From: Halobacteriovoraceae bacterium
GTDB lineage: Bacteria > Bdellovibrionota > Bacteriovoracia > Bacteriovoracales > Bacteriovoracaceae
Reading direction: 5' to 3'
DNA: 11,507 nucleotides
Assembly (NCBI GenBank): GCA_018663815.1
Contig: JABJPQ010000666.1
Location: 1 to 11,507 of the forward strand
The notes under the pieces: model-generated
What the model saw: only the letters and a program-made list of their open reading frames with translations
What the model was told of the DNA's origin: nothing
The model's database searches: none
Shown here: positions 1 to 6,532 of the stretch, in pieces
How the letters are laid out: each line of letters begins with the position of its first letter
Position numbering within the stretch: the stretch's first letter is position 1
Made by a program: the position numbers and the translations under genes

Positions 1-288
1 AGTAGATTCTCTATATTTAAGCTTTCTGGGTAAAGCGAGTTTTTGTAAAAATTTTCGAGATGAGCGGTCTTTTGCTTTTCTGATTAGCTTCTCAAGGAGG
101 TAACTGTCTTCTATTCTTATAATGTAGTGGCCGGGTACACGCTCTGAACTATACAGAAAGTAGTTAAAAGCTAAGGAAAACAAAGTGTAGAGTTTTTGCT
201 GATGAAGGTGGATATGCTCGTGATCAGCTTCAACGAGAGTTTTGACTCCCTCGTACATCAATTCTTTAGATAAATCTTTAGTGGTCAT
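1..288 (-). CDS. Hypothetical protein, 5' part (runs off the left edge)
   Basis: An open frame of 96 codons without a stop runs from an ATG at 288 down to base 1. It starts MTTKDLSKELMYEGVKTLVE and is still open at the window edge, so only the N-terminal part is visible. An in-frame TAG lies just upstream (294-292), which fixes the start at or after 288; no good Shine-Dalgarno sequence precedes it, and an in-frame ATG at codon 11 is a possible alternative. The protein looks soluble: no signal peptide or membrane segment. Residues 23-29 alternate histidine with other residues (HEHIHLH), which could be a metal site but is too short to prove it. The second half is rich in Lys and Arg. I do not recognise the family. 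It is divergent from fusA, with a 126-bp AT-rich gap between the two starts. Confidence 0.6.
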   Translation of the reverse strand, partial: MTTKDLSKELMYEGVKTLVEADHEHIHLHQQKLYTLFSLAFNYFLYSSERVPGHYIIRIEDSYLLEKLIRKAKDRSSRKFLQKLALPRKLKYREST

Positions 289-295
289 TGTCTAT

Positions 296-324
296 ATATA
301 ATATATATCTTTAATATTTTGCAA
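296..324 (-). promoter_or_regulatory. Possible promoter for the leftmost minus-strand gene
   Basis: On the minus strand a TTGCAA (324-319) is followed after 17 bases by TTATAT (301-296), just upstream of the ATG at 288. The region is so AT-rich that -10-like hexamers are common by chance, so this is weak. Confidence 0.25.
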
Positions 325-332
325 CGAAAAAA

Positions 333-361
333 TTGACTCTTATGACTTTTTTCCCTAATAT
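333..361 (+). promoter_or_regulatory. Probable sigma70-type promoter of fusA
   Basis: TTGACT (333-338), a 17-base spacer, then TAATAT (356-361) is a near-consensus housekeeping promoter about 55 bases before the fusA ATG. A second -10-like TATAAT lies at 374-379 but lacks a good -35 at the right distance. Confidence 0.55.
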
Positions 362-414
362 TCAGCATAATTTTATAATACTTTTAATTAGATAGATTAA
401 TTTTTGGAGTTAAA

Positions 415-1530
415 ATGAAAAACTTACCTAAAACGAGAAATATCGGTATCTCTGCCCATATTGACTCAGGAAAAACAACGCTTACTGAAAGAATTCTTTT
501 TTATTGTGATATGATTCACAAAATTGAAGACGTCCGCGGTGGTGGTGGTGGTGCAAAGATGGACCACATGGAGTTAGAGAAAGAGAAAGGAATTACGATT
601 ACCTCTGCAGCAACAACTGTTAATTGGCACGGGTATGATAAAAACGGAATTAGTTGTACAGAAGGAGACGGTAAATCAATTAAAATCAATATTATCGATA
701 CTCCCGGCCACGTTGACTTTACAGTTGAGGTTGAGAGATCACTTAGAGTACTAGATGGAGCTGTTTTAGTTCTGTGTTCGGTTTCAGGTGTTCAGGCTCA
801 ATCAATTACGGTTGATAGACAAATGAAACGATATAGTGTTCCTAGGCTTGCATTTTTAAATAAAATGGATCGTATGGGAGCCGGAGCTGAAAAAGGCGCC
901 AAAGAATTAAGAGAAAAATTACATCACAATGCTGTATTAATGCAGATTCCAATTGGAGCAGAAGAAAATTTTGACGGTGTTGTTGACCTTATTACAAAAC
1001 AAGCTATTTATTTTGATGGCGATAATGGTGAGAATGTTCGCATTGAAGATTGCCCTGCAGATTTAGTAGAATTAATGGAAGAGAAAAGAGCAACCATGAT
1101 TGATGAAGTTGCTGCTTTTGACGATGAAGTAATGGAGAAGTATCTTGAAGGTGAAGAGCCTTCAGAAGAAGAACTACATAAATGTGTTAGGGCAGGTGTT
1201 AACTCTCTAGAGCTTACTCCTGTTTACATGGGCTCTGCCTTTAAAAACAAAGGTGTTCAACCACTATTAAATGCAGTTGCTAGATATTTGCCTTCACCAG
1301 TATCTTGTGAAAAATCAACAGGAATTAAAGCGACAAAGGAAGGGGATGTTAAAATTAAACTAGACCCTGATTTTGAGAAGCCTCTTGTTTGTATGGCGTT
1401 TAAAATTACAGATGAGCAATTTGGACAGTTGACTTACACTCGAATTTATCAAGGTACACTAAATAAAGGTGAGACTATCTATAATACTAGAACGAAGAAA
1501 AAGTTCGTCTTGGTAGAATGGTTAGAATGA
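415..1530 (+). CDS. fusA: EF-G N-terminal frame: GTPase domain and start of domain II
   Basis: This frame encodes 371 residues; about the first 363 are genuine EF-G and the last eight (FVLVEWLE) are out-of-frame read-through to a TGA at 1528-1530. Visible GTPase motifs are the P-loop AHIDSGKTT (14-22), the switch I region ending GITITSA (59-65), DTPGH (95-99), NKMD (149-152) and GSAFKNKG (273-280). Domain II begins around residue 310 and is cut short. Two local oddities are a run of five glycines at 42-46 encoded by (GGT)5, and an extra stretch around residues 72-88 between switch I and DTPGH compared with the usual compact EF-G. On its own this fragment would lack domains III-V and should not support translocation. 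Confidence 0.85.
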   Translation: MKNLPKTRNIGISAHIDSGKTTLTERILFYCDMIHKIEDVRGGGGGAKMDHMELEKEKGITITSAATTVNWHGYDKNGISCTEGDGKSIKINIIDTPGHVDFTVEVERSLRVLDGAVLVLCSVSGVQAQSITVDRQMKRYSVPRLAFLNKMDRMGAGAEKGAKELREKLHHNAVLMQIPIGAEENFDGVVDLITKQAIYFDGDNGENVRIEDCPADLVELMEEKRATMIDEVAAFDDEVMEKYLEGEEPSEEELHKCVRAGVNSLELTPVYMGSAFKNKGVQPLLNAVARYLPSPVSCEKSTGIKATKEGDVKIKLDPDFEKPLVCMAFKITDEQFGQLTYTRIYQGTLNKGETIYNTRTKKKFVLVEWLE

Positions 1531-2576
1531 ATTCAAATGATAGAGAGAATATTGATTCTGCAGGAGCAGGTGATATCATTGCAATGGTTGGTATTGACTG
1601 TGCTTCAGGTGATACTTTTGTTGCTGACGATAATCTTTTAAATGTTTCTTGTGAAGGAATGCATATTCCAATTCCAGTTATTGAGCTTTCTATTAGAGCG
1701 AAAGATAAGGATCAACAAGCTAAGATGTCTAAAGGTCTTTCTCGATTTAGAAAAGAAGATCCTACTTTTCATGTTTTTACTGACGAAGAGTCTGGGGAAA
1801 CAAGAATAGCTGGTATGGGTGAGCTTCACCTTGAAATTTATGTTGAAAGACTTAAAAGAGAATATCAAGCAGATGTTGAAGTTGGTGCTCCTCAAGTTAA
1901 TTATAGAGAAACAATTAGAGAAGAAGCAGCTTTTGATTATACTCATAAAAAGCAAACAGGTGGTTCGGGTCAATTTGGTCAAGTTGTTGGTGTAATAAGA
2001 CCATTAACTGATGACAAAAAAGAAAGAGAAGATCAAAACTTTAAATTTAATAATAATATTAAAGGTGGATCAATTCCTTCTGAGTTTATTGGTGCATGTG
2101 AAAAAGGTTTTGAAGATGTTATGGATAAAGGTCCATTAGCTGCATTTCCACTTATTGATGTTGAAGTTGAACTTAATGATGGTAAATATCATGATGTCGA
2201 TTCATCAGATATGGCTTTTAGAATTGCTTCTCGTCAGGCGATGAGACAAGGTATTTCTAAAGCTTCTGCTGTTATTTTAGAGCCATTTATGCAAGTTCAA
2301 GTTGAAACTCCTGAGGAATTTCAAGGATTTGTTATTGGAGATTTATCTTCAAGAAGAGGCTTAATTCAAGGGTCAGAGTCTAATTCTGGTGGAGACACAA
2401 TTATTAACGCTCAAGTTCCACTATCAGAAATGTTTGGATACTCTACAGATCTAAGATCAGGATCAGCTGGTAAAGCAAGTTATTCAATGGAATTTGCTGA
2501 ATATAAAGCATGTCCATCAAATATCCAAGAATCGGTCATTAAAGCCCGTGAGGAGAAACTCGCTAAAGAGGAATAA
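415..2576 (+). CDS. fusA: Elongation factor G, whole gene, reading frame broken once (-1)
   Basis: EF-G is the GTPase that moves tRNA and mRNA through the ribosome. Two overlapping open frames, 415-1530 and 1518-2576, together encode one complete EF-G. Homology crosses from the first frame to the second near 1503, inside domain II, where one base is missing relative to an intact frame. A -1 shift after AAG at 1501-1503 gives the family-like junction TKKKVRLGRMVRM and a product of 720 residues, the normal size. ATG 415 is preceded by GGAG at 406-409. The GTPase region resembles the spirochaete/planctomycete/deltaproteobacterial EF-G1 class close to mitochondrial EF-G1 (RNIGISAHIDSGKTTLTER). 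No other disabling change is visible and both halves keep all conserved motifs, so the gene is either recoded, very recently mutated, or affected by a base-calling error in an A run. Confidence 0.9.
1497..1503 (+). other. Frame-break site in fusA, slippery-like G AAA AAG
   Basis: The zero-frame codons at 1495-1503 are AAG AAA AAG. Re-reading the last G gives GTT CGT CTT GGT AGA, the conserved continuation. A tandem -1 slip would move tRNA-Lys from AAG to AAA (full pairing) and from AAA to GAA (G-U wobble at the first position); bacterial -1 sites such as A AAA AAG in dnaX use the same lysine codons. Equally, adding one A to the five-A run restores the frame, so a one-base deletion or sequencing error explains it just as well. 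No obvious downstream stem-loop or upstream Shine-Dalgarno-like stimulator was seen. Confidence 0.6.
1518..2576 (+). CDS. fusA: EF-G C-terminal frame: rest of domain II through domain V
   Basis: This frame (352 residues counted from ATG 1518) continues domain II (NDRENIDSAGAGDIIAMVG), then domain III (about 50-125, with GMGELHLEI), domain IV (about 130-255, with the tip-region motif HKKQTGGSGQFGQV) and domain V (about 253-340, GDLSSRRG and FGYSTDLRS), ending AREEKLAKEE. The frame is already open and homologous upstream of ATG 1518 (RLGR, from 1506), so this ATG is probably internal, not a real start, and there is no convincing ribosome binding site before it. The break falls within domain II, not at a domain border, which argues against a natural two-protein EF-G. 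The stop codon TAA at 2574-2576 lies in a hairpin stem that is part of a duplicated element. Confidence 0.85.
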   Translation: MVRMNSNDRENIDSAGAGDIIAMVGIDCASGDTFVADDNLLNVSCEGMHIPIPVIELSIRAKDKDQQAKMSKGLSRFRKEDPTFHVFTDEESGETRIAGMGELHLEIYVERLKREYQADVEVGAPQVNYRETIREEAAFDYTHKKQTGGSGQFGQVVGVIRPLTDDKKEREDQNFKFNNNIKGGSIPSEFIGACEKGFEDVMDKGPLAAFPLIDVEVELNDGKYHDVDSSDMAFRIASRQAMRQGISKASAVILEPFMQVQVETPEEFQGFVIGDLSSRRGLIQGSESNSGGDTIINAQVPLSEMFGYSTDLRSGSAGKASYSMEFAEYKACPSNIQESVIKAREEKLAKEE

Positions 2577-2658
2577 GCCAAAGCTTATTCCGTGCGGTTT
2601 CGACCCGGAAACTCGCTAAAGAGGAATAAGCCAAAGCTTATTCCGTGCGGTTTCGACC
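2555..2658 (+). repeat. Tandem 51-bp direct repeat (period 53) across the fusA stop
   Basis: Bases 2555-2605 and 2608-2658 are identical over 51 positions and separated only by CG. The first copy holds the last codons of fusA and its TAA stop; the second is non-coding. Each copy carries a perfect 9-bp stem with a CAAA loop (2570-2578 with 2583-2591; 2623-2631 with 2636-2644), followed by GGT-TTCG-ACC, a small stem with a UUCG loop. No T run follows either hairpin, so they are not typical intrinsic terminators. Perfect identity points to a recent duplication or to selection on the element. Two copies with a 2-bp gap do not make a CRISPR array. Confidence 0.9.
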
Positions 2659-2676
2659 AGTTGGGTTTTAAAGGAT

Positions 2677-2705
2677 TTTACTTATAAGTTATACTTATAT
2701 ATAAA
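2677..2705 (+). promoter_or_regulatory. Candidate promoter of the LysR gene
   Basis: TTTACT (2677-2682), a 17-base spacer, and TATAAA (2700-2705) would start transcription near 2712. That start falls inside the first arm of the fusA terminator hairpin, so the new transcript would carry only part of the stem and escape termination. It leaves a leader of roughly 35 bases. The position is attractive because only 11 bases separate the terminator T run from the LysR ATG. Confidence 0.45.
2684..2698 (+). promoter_or_regulatory. Candidate LysR operator (T-N11-A dyad)
   Basis: ATAAGTTATACTTAT is a dyad with perfect 6-bp arms and a 3-bp centre. T2685 and A2697 give the T-N11-A spacing typical of LysR-family boxes. 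It lies between the putative -35 and -10, where a bound protein would be expected to repress; this would fit LysR autoregulation. An overlapping 10-bp palindrome ACTTATAAGT is at 2680-2689. The AT-rich setting lowers its specificity. Confidence 0.4.
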
Positions 2706-2734
2706 AAAGGGAAGCAATTTTGCTTCCCTTTTTT
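2703..2734 (+). terminator. Strong intrinsic terminator after fusA
   Basis: GGGAAGCA, loop ATTT and TGCTTCCC form an 8-bp GC-rich stem, flanked by six A (2703-2708) and six T (2729-2734), giving up to 14 paired bases. The symmetric A and T tracts would let it work in both directions. Confidence 0.9.
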
Positions 2735-2745
2735 AATGGTGAATT

Positions 2746-3657
2746 ATGATCGAAACTTCGCAATTACTGGTTCTAATGGCCCTAAGTAAATCATCAAGCC
2801 TTTCTGAGGCCGCAGAATATTTAAGTATAACTCAATCAGCTGTATCTCAGCATATAAAAAACCTGGAAAGTAAGCTTGCATTTCCTATTGTTTCTAGGCA
2901 GGGGAAAAAGCTCGTTCTAACACCAGCTGGGAAAAAAATAGCGACAATGGGAAAGTCCTACGCAAGAAAGTTTGATGATTTGATCACGGAGATTCAACAA
3001 GAAAATAATCAAATTATGGGTGGAGTTAGCTTGGGGACCTTATTTGGGATAGGGAAATCTTGGATAGCTCATCGTATGGTTGAATTTAGTACAGAATATC
3101 CAGACCTTTTAGTTAAGGTTGAGCTTGATTACCCGGACCGTCTGTTACGCGCCTTTGAGGCCAGAGATTTTGATTATCTTATATTACCCCGCAAACTAAC
3201 ACCCTCTTACGCTGAATCAAAGCTTTTACATAGTGAAACGCTTACGCTTGTTGTTCCAAAACAGAAGGAGTTTAATATTCCTTCAGATATAACGCTAAAG
3301 GAGTTAACCGATCTCCCTACTATCTTTTTCGAGGATAAGGACCCTTTATTCTACCAGTGGTGCAAGTCAAAGTTTGGCGTACTACCTCGTAATATTAAAC
3401 CGAGGCTTGTTATTAATGCCTTTGGACAAATGCTGCAAGCAGTGCACGAAGGACTAGGTATTGCGGTCATTCCAACCCATGTGTTAGATAGATCTTTCTT
3501 TAAAGATAAAATACAAACTTTTGGTAAAGATTTTGAATTCAAAAGCGCTGATTTTGATTTTATTTACCATAGTGAATTTAAGGATAGCTTAAAAGCGGAA
3601 ACACTATTTAACTTTCTTCATCAAGAGGTAACAAACCTCACAGATATTTATGAGTGA
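2746..3657 (+). CDS. LysR-family transcriptional regulator
   Basis: This 303-residue protein has the size and layout of a LysR-type DNA-binding regulator. Residues 1-60 hold the winged helix-turn-helix (SLSEAAEYLSITQSAVSQHIKNLE, then SRQGKKLVLTPAGK), a linker helix follows, and the C-terminal substrate-binding-like domain starts near 90 (GGVSLGTLFGIGKSWIAHRMVEFSTEYPDLLVKVEL) and includes the typical late motif AVHEGLGIAVIP. Effector and targets cannot be told from sequence. ATG 2746 follows GGTGA after a short spacer. The gene overlaps the downstream acetyltransferase by 8 bases, so the two are probably co-transcribed. There is no divergent target gene, as is common for LysR regulators; a candidate T-N11-A operator sits in its own promoter. 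Confidence 0.92.
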   Translation: MIETSQLLVLMALSKSSSLSEAAEYLSITQSAVSQHIKNLESKLAFPIVSRQGKKLVLTPAGKKIATMGKSYARKFDDLITEIQQENNQIMGGVSLGTLFGIGKSWIAHRMVEFSTEYPDLLVKVELDYPDRLLRAFEARDFDYLILPRKLTPSYAESKLLHSETLTLVVPKQKEFNIPSDITLKELTDLPTIFFEDKDPLFYQWCKSKFGVLPRNIKPRLVINAFGQMLQAVHEGLGIAVIPTHVLDRSFFKDKIQTFGKDFEFKSADFDFIYHSEFKDSLKAETLFNFLHQEVTNLTDIYE

Positions 3658-4183
3658 TTATACAATAAAAAATTTTTTGGATCTTAACGATACTGAAATA
3701 GAAAAAGTAAATGAGATTTTCTTTGAGAGCTCGTCTAAGAGTCACTTCTTAGGTACTAAAGAGAAAGAAAAATTTCAGTATAAATACCTTGATTACTATA
3801 AAGTCTTTTTCCCACAATTATTTTTTGTTATTACAGTTGACTCGCAAGTAAAAGGCTATATTTGTGGTATTTCAGAAATATTAAAAGATAAAAAATCGTT
3901 TGAGATTTCATCTCATCTTCATGCCTTTAAAGATTTATATAAAAAATTTCCAGCTCATCTCCATATTAATATGGCTTCGGACTCTCGAGGAATGGGACTT
4001 GGATCGATATTGATTAATCATTTTGAAAAACTACTTAAAGAGCGATCAATCGTTGGTATGCATATTATTACCAGCCCTAAGGCTCAAAACATTCGTTTTT
4101 ATACAAAGAATCATTTTAAATTTTCTAAACATGCCTCCTATAAAAGTATTAATTACTTATTTATGGGAAGATCGCTGACTTAA
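3650..4183 (+). CDS. GNAT-family N-acetyltransferase
   Basis: This 177-residue protein looks like an acetyl-CoA-dependent N-acetyltransferase of the GNAT fold. The diagnostic part is residues 101-118, PAHLHINMASDSRGMGLG, which combines the beta4 strand with the R-G-x-G-L-G pyrophosphate loop (113-118), followed by the helix SILINHFEKLLKE and the late motif NIRFYTKNHFKF (147-158), in the place of the usual N-x-x-A-x-x-F-Y-x-x-x-G-F. The PAHLHI form resembles the GNAT domains found with bacterial O-GlcNAcase-type enzymes, but the acceptor is unknown. No signal peptide is seen, so it should be cytoplasmic. The start overlaps the LysR stop (ATGAGTGA) and there is no close ribosome binding site, suggesting translational coupling. 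Confidence 0.85.
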   Translation: MSDYTIKNFLDLNDTEIEKVNEIFFESSSKSHFLGTKEKEKFQYKYLDYYKVFFPQLFFVITVDSQVKGYICGISEILKDKKSFEISSHLHAFKDLYKKFPAHLHINMASDSRGMGLGSILINHFEKLLKERSIVGMHIITSPKAQNIRFYTKNHFKFSKHASYKSINYLFMGRSLT

Positions 4184-4215
4184 GCTGATTTTGATCATTA
4201 TTTAATTGAGTCTGC

Positions 4216-4244
4216 TTGACATAAATTTCTCGTTTAAATAAGGT
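4216..4244 (+). promoter_or_regulatory. Possible promoter for the mltA-hpd pair
   Basis: A consensus TTGACA (4216-4221) is followed after 17 bases by TAAGGT (4239-4244), a weak -10. A start near 4251 would give a leader of about 18 bases carrying the AAAGGGAG ribosome binding site. Confidence 0.4.
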
Positions 4245-4268
4245 TAAGTCATTTCAAAGGGAGTTTTT

Positions 4269-5414
4269 GTGCACAAAGCTATTTTCGCGATATTACTTGT
4301 TGTTTTATCTGTTTCTTCTGCTTTCGCAGATTCTGTACCAATACTCAAAAAATATACCCAAAAAATTGACTTTAGTGATGATCTTCACTTTGAACACATG
4401 CTTGGAGCAATTGTTCGTCAGGAAAAATCATTTAAAAAATTAAATTTAAATGAACTGATGATCTTTGGTAATAGAACGATAAAAAGATCTCATCTTCAAA
4501 AATCTCTTTTAGTTTTTAAAAAACACGTTGTAAATGCGCTAAACTGTTTCCAGCTTTATACTGCAGGTGTTTGCTATAAAGAGTTTAGTAAACAAATAAA
4601 TCAAAGCTTTGAATTTTATAAACCAGTTCCCGAAAAATGGGAAAAGGGCTATGCCGAGCAAAAGACTTTATTTACTGCTTATTATTCACCAGACTTTGAA
4701 GGGTCCTTTACCCAAACGGCGGTTTTTAAGAATCCCATTTATGCTAAACCAAAGTCCATAACCCTCCAAAAATCAACGAGTGATCAAATAAATTACCAAA
4801 ATAAGCTTAAAAATAAAAACTTGGCCATCATGTATGTCAAGCAATCTCTTTACGATATCTGGTTGTTACATGTTGAAGGTGGTGGTCGAGTAAAAATTAA
4901 AGGCAAAGATGGAAAAAGTTATTATATGTACTTAAGCTATGCCGGCAGTAATAGTGGTAAGTTTCAAATGCTTTACAAGTATATGATTGAACAGGGGATG
5001 ATTATTAAAGGTGAAGCAACAATTGCGAAACAAAGAGAATACTTCGTAAATCACCCACAGGAGCAAAGACAAATACTTGCTTCTTGCCCAAGCTTTATCT
5101 ACTTTAGTTTATCAACGAAAGAGCCTGTAGGTGTCAAAAGCATTTCATTAACCGAAAACCGTTCCTTAGCTACCGACTATAGAAGGTTAAAAGAATATGG
5201 CATTATCAATTTTGTACGTGCTGAAAAACCTATTTTCGAAAATGATTCAGTCTCAAAAATACCGTTTTCAAGATTTTTTATTAATCAAGATACGGGCGGA
5301 GCTATAAAAGGAAATGCTCGTAGCGATTTATACTTCGGCTATGGTGATCAAGCTGAATTAGCTGCAAACCACGTTTATGGTTTAGGTGAACAATATTTTC
5401 TAATACTCAAATAA
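4269..5414 (+). CDS. mltA: MltA-type lytic murein transglycosylase
   Basis: MltA enzymes cleave the MurNAc-GlcNAc bond of peptidoglycan to give 1,6-anhydro ends. The protein is 381 residues, close to the family size. A signal peptide ends AFA at residue 20. Family signatures are FTAYYSPDFEGSF, LYDIWLLHVEGGGRV, the YMYLSYAGSNSG stretch and, near the end, the 3D domain SRFFINQDTGGAIKGNARSDLY. Asp353 in SDLYFG aligns with the catalytic aspartate of E. coli MltA, and Asp341 of DTGG is also present, so it should be active. Unlike E. coli MltA there is no cysteine at the cleavage site, so it is predicted to be a soluble periplasmic enzyme, not a lipoprotein. GTG 4269 is favoured by the signal peptide and AAAGGGAG just upstream. 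hpd follows after 13 bases. Confidence 0.9.
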   Translation: MHKAIFAILLVVLSVSSAFADSVPILKKYTQKIDFSDDLHFEHMLGAIVRQEKSFKKLNLNELMIFGNRTIKRSHLQKSLLVFKKHVVNALNCFQLYTAGVCYKEFSKQINQSFEFYKPVPEKWEKGYAEQKTLFTAYYSPDFEGSFTQTAVFKNPIYAKPKSITLQKSTSDQINYQNKLKNKNLAIMYVKQSLYDIWLLHVEGGGRVKIKGKDGKSYYMYLSYAGSNSGKFQMLYKYMIEQGMIIKGEATIAKQREYFVNHPQEQRQILASCPSFIYFSLSTKEPVGVKSISLTENRSLATDYRRLKEYGIINFVRAEKPIFENDSVSKIPFSRFFINQDTGGAIKGNARSDLYFGYGDQAELAANHVYGLGEQYFLILK

Positions 5415-5427
5415 AAAGGAAGTGATT

Positions 5428-6474
5428 ATGGAGCATGAGAATTATTTAAATTTACAAGGGATTGAGTTTACAGAGTTTAGCTCTGAGGATCCAAAATCAT
5501 TACACGAACTATTTCTTGCTTTTGGTTTTTCAAGGACTATGCGCCACAAAGAAAAGAAAATAGATCTTTATCGGCAAAATGAAATTGTTTTTTTATTAAA
5601 CTTTGAAGCTAAATCTTTTGGAACTGAGTTTTATAAAGAACATGGTCCTTGTATTAGTTCAATGGGCTGGCGATTTGATGACAGTAAAAGTGCAATTAAA
5701 ACAGCACTTGAAAGAGGTGCTACGGCATCTGAAAAAAATGACTATACTTTTAAGGGCCAAACAATTCCAACCATTCAAGGTATTGGAAATTCAAATATAT
5801 ACTTTATTGAGGATTATAAAAGCAAGTCCTTGTATGAAGACATGGGATTTGAAAAATTGGCAACACCTGATATCGTTGACGATTTAGGTTTTGAGTTCAT
5901 TGACCACTTAACTAATAATGTTGCTAAAGGTGAAATGCAAAAATGGGCAACTTTTTACAAAGAAGTATTTGGTTTTTATGAAGTGAGATATTTTGATATT
6001 CGTGGAGCAAAAACAGGCTTAACCTCATATGCTCTTCGCTCGCCAGATGGTAGTTTCTGCATTCCGATTAACGAAGGAACTGAGGCTAAGTCTCAAATCA
6101 ATGAATACCTGGAAGAATACCAAGGTCCAGGAGTACAACATATTGCACTTCACACTTCTAATATTATGAGTTCTATTTCAAAACTAAATAAAGGAAATGT
6201 TGATACGCTTGATATTGATGATGAGTATTACCAAGAAGTTTTTGATCGCGTTCCAAATGTAAGTGAAGACCATAAAAAATTGCAAGAGCTTCAAATTTTG
6301 ATCGATGGTGATAAAGAAGGATATTTATTGCAAATTTTCACTAAAAATATTATTGGACCTATCTTTTTTGAAATCATTCAAAGAAAAAATCACAATTCTT
6401 TTGGTGAAGGAAACTTCGGCGCACTTTTTAGATCTATTGAAAGAGATCAAGAAAAACGTGGTTATTTAGAATAA
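5428..6474 (+). CDS. hpd: 4-hydroxyphenylpyruvate dioxygenase
   Basis: This non-heme iron enzyme converts 4-hydroxyphenylpyruvate and O2 to homogentisate and CO2 in tyrosine catabolism. The 348-residue protein has the two-lobed vicinal-oxygen-chelate layout. The iron ligands are visible in the C-terminal lobe: His160 (FEFIDHLTNNV), His238 (GPGVQHIALHT) and Glu315 (IFFEIIQRKNH), followed by the hallmark FGEGNFGALFRSIERDQEKRG. ATG 5428 is preferred over an in-frame GTG at 5422 because AAGGAAG ends five bases before the ATG and overlaps the GTG. It lies 13 bases after the mltA stop, so the two genes probably share a transcript although their functions are unrelated. No homogentisate dioxygenase or transaminase gene is in the window. 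It converges on the Nif3-family gene with a 7-base gap. Confidence 0.95.
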   Translation: MEHENYLNLQGIEFTEFSSEDPKSLHELFLAFGFSRTMRHKEKKIDLYRQNEIVFLLNFEAKSFGTEFYKEHGPCISSMGWRFDDSKSAIKTALERGATASEKNDYTFKGQTIPTIQGIGNSNIYFIEDYKSKSLYEDMGFEKLATPDIVDDLGFEFIDHLTNNVAKGEMQKWATFYKEVFGFYEVRYFDIRGAKTGLTSYALRSPDGSFCIPINEGTEAKSQINEYLEEYQGPGVQHIALHTSNIMSSISKLNKGNVDTLDIDDEYYQEVFDRVPNVSEDHKKLQELQILIDGDKEGYLLQIFTKNIIGPIFFEIIQRKNHNSFGEGNFGALFRSIERDQEKRGYLE

Positions 6475-6475
6475 T

Positions 6476-6532
6476 TAAAAATCAAGCAGGGTTGTGGCTG
6501 GGAATATAGAAAAATTCCAGGCCACAGTCTTG
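6476..6532 (-). terminator. Possible intrinsic terminator overlapping the nif3-family stop
   Basis: Read on the minus strand, the end of the Nif3-family gene folds into a long imperfect hairpin: TGTGGC pairs with GCCACA (6526-6521 with 6498-6493) and GGAAT with ATTCC (6518-6514 with 6505-6501), with a 2x2 internal loop between them and a CAAG/CTTG pair outside (6532-6529 with 6486-6483). ATTTTTAATT follows directly, and the TGA stop overlaps the base of the stem. It could also hinder read-through from hpd on the other strand. Confidence 0.4.

Noticed and set aside
1638..1982. 114-codon open frame on the minus strand
   Set aside because: Lies wholly opposite the well-supported EF-G C-terminal frame, has a low-complexity Ser/Phe-rich translation and no ribosome binding site.
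1518..2576. EF-G as two naturally separate proteins
   Set aside because: The break is inside domain II, the second frame is homologous upstream of its first ATG, and that ATG lacks a ribosome binding site.
2555..2658. CRISPR array or transposon end
   Set aside because: Only two units with a 2-bp gap, no spacers, no cas or transposase genes, and no target-site duplication.
3351..3542. 63-codon minus-strand frame
   Set aside because: Antisense to the LysR effector domain, without a start signal or recognisable protein features.
4171..4192. Terminator at the end of the GNAT gene
   Set aside because: ATCGCT/AGC(T)GAT makes only a short bulged stem followed by four T; too weak to call.
5422..5427. 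GTG at 5422 as start of hpd
   Set aside because: It overlaps the Shine-Dalgarno AAGGAAG, which is correctly spaced for the ATG at 5428.
5603..5887. 94-codon plus-strand frame
   Set aside because: Out-of-frame shadow within hpd; the hpd frame has all iron ligands and family motifs.
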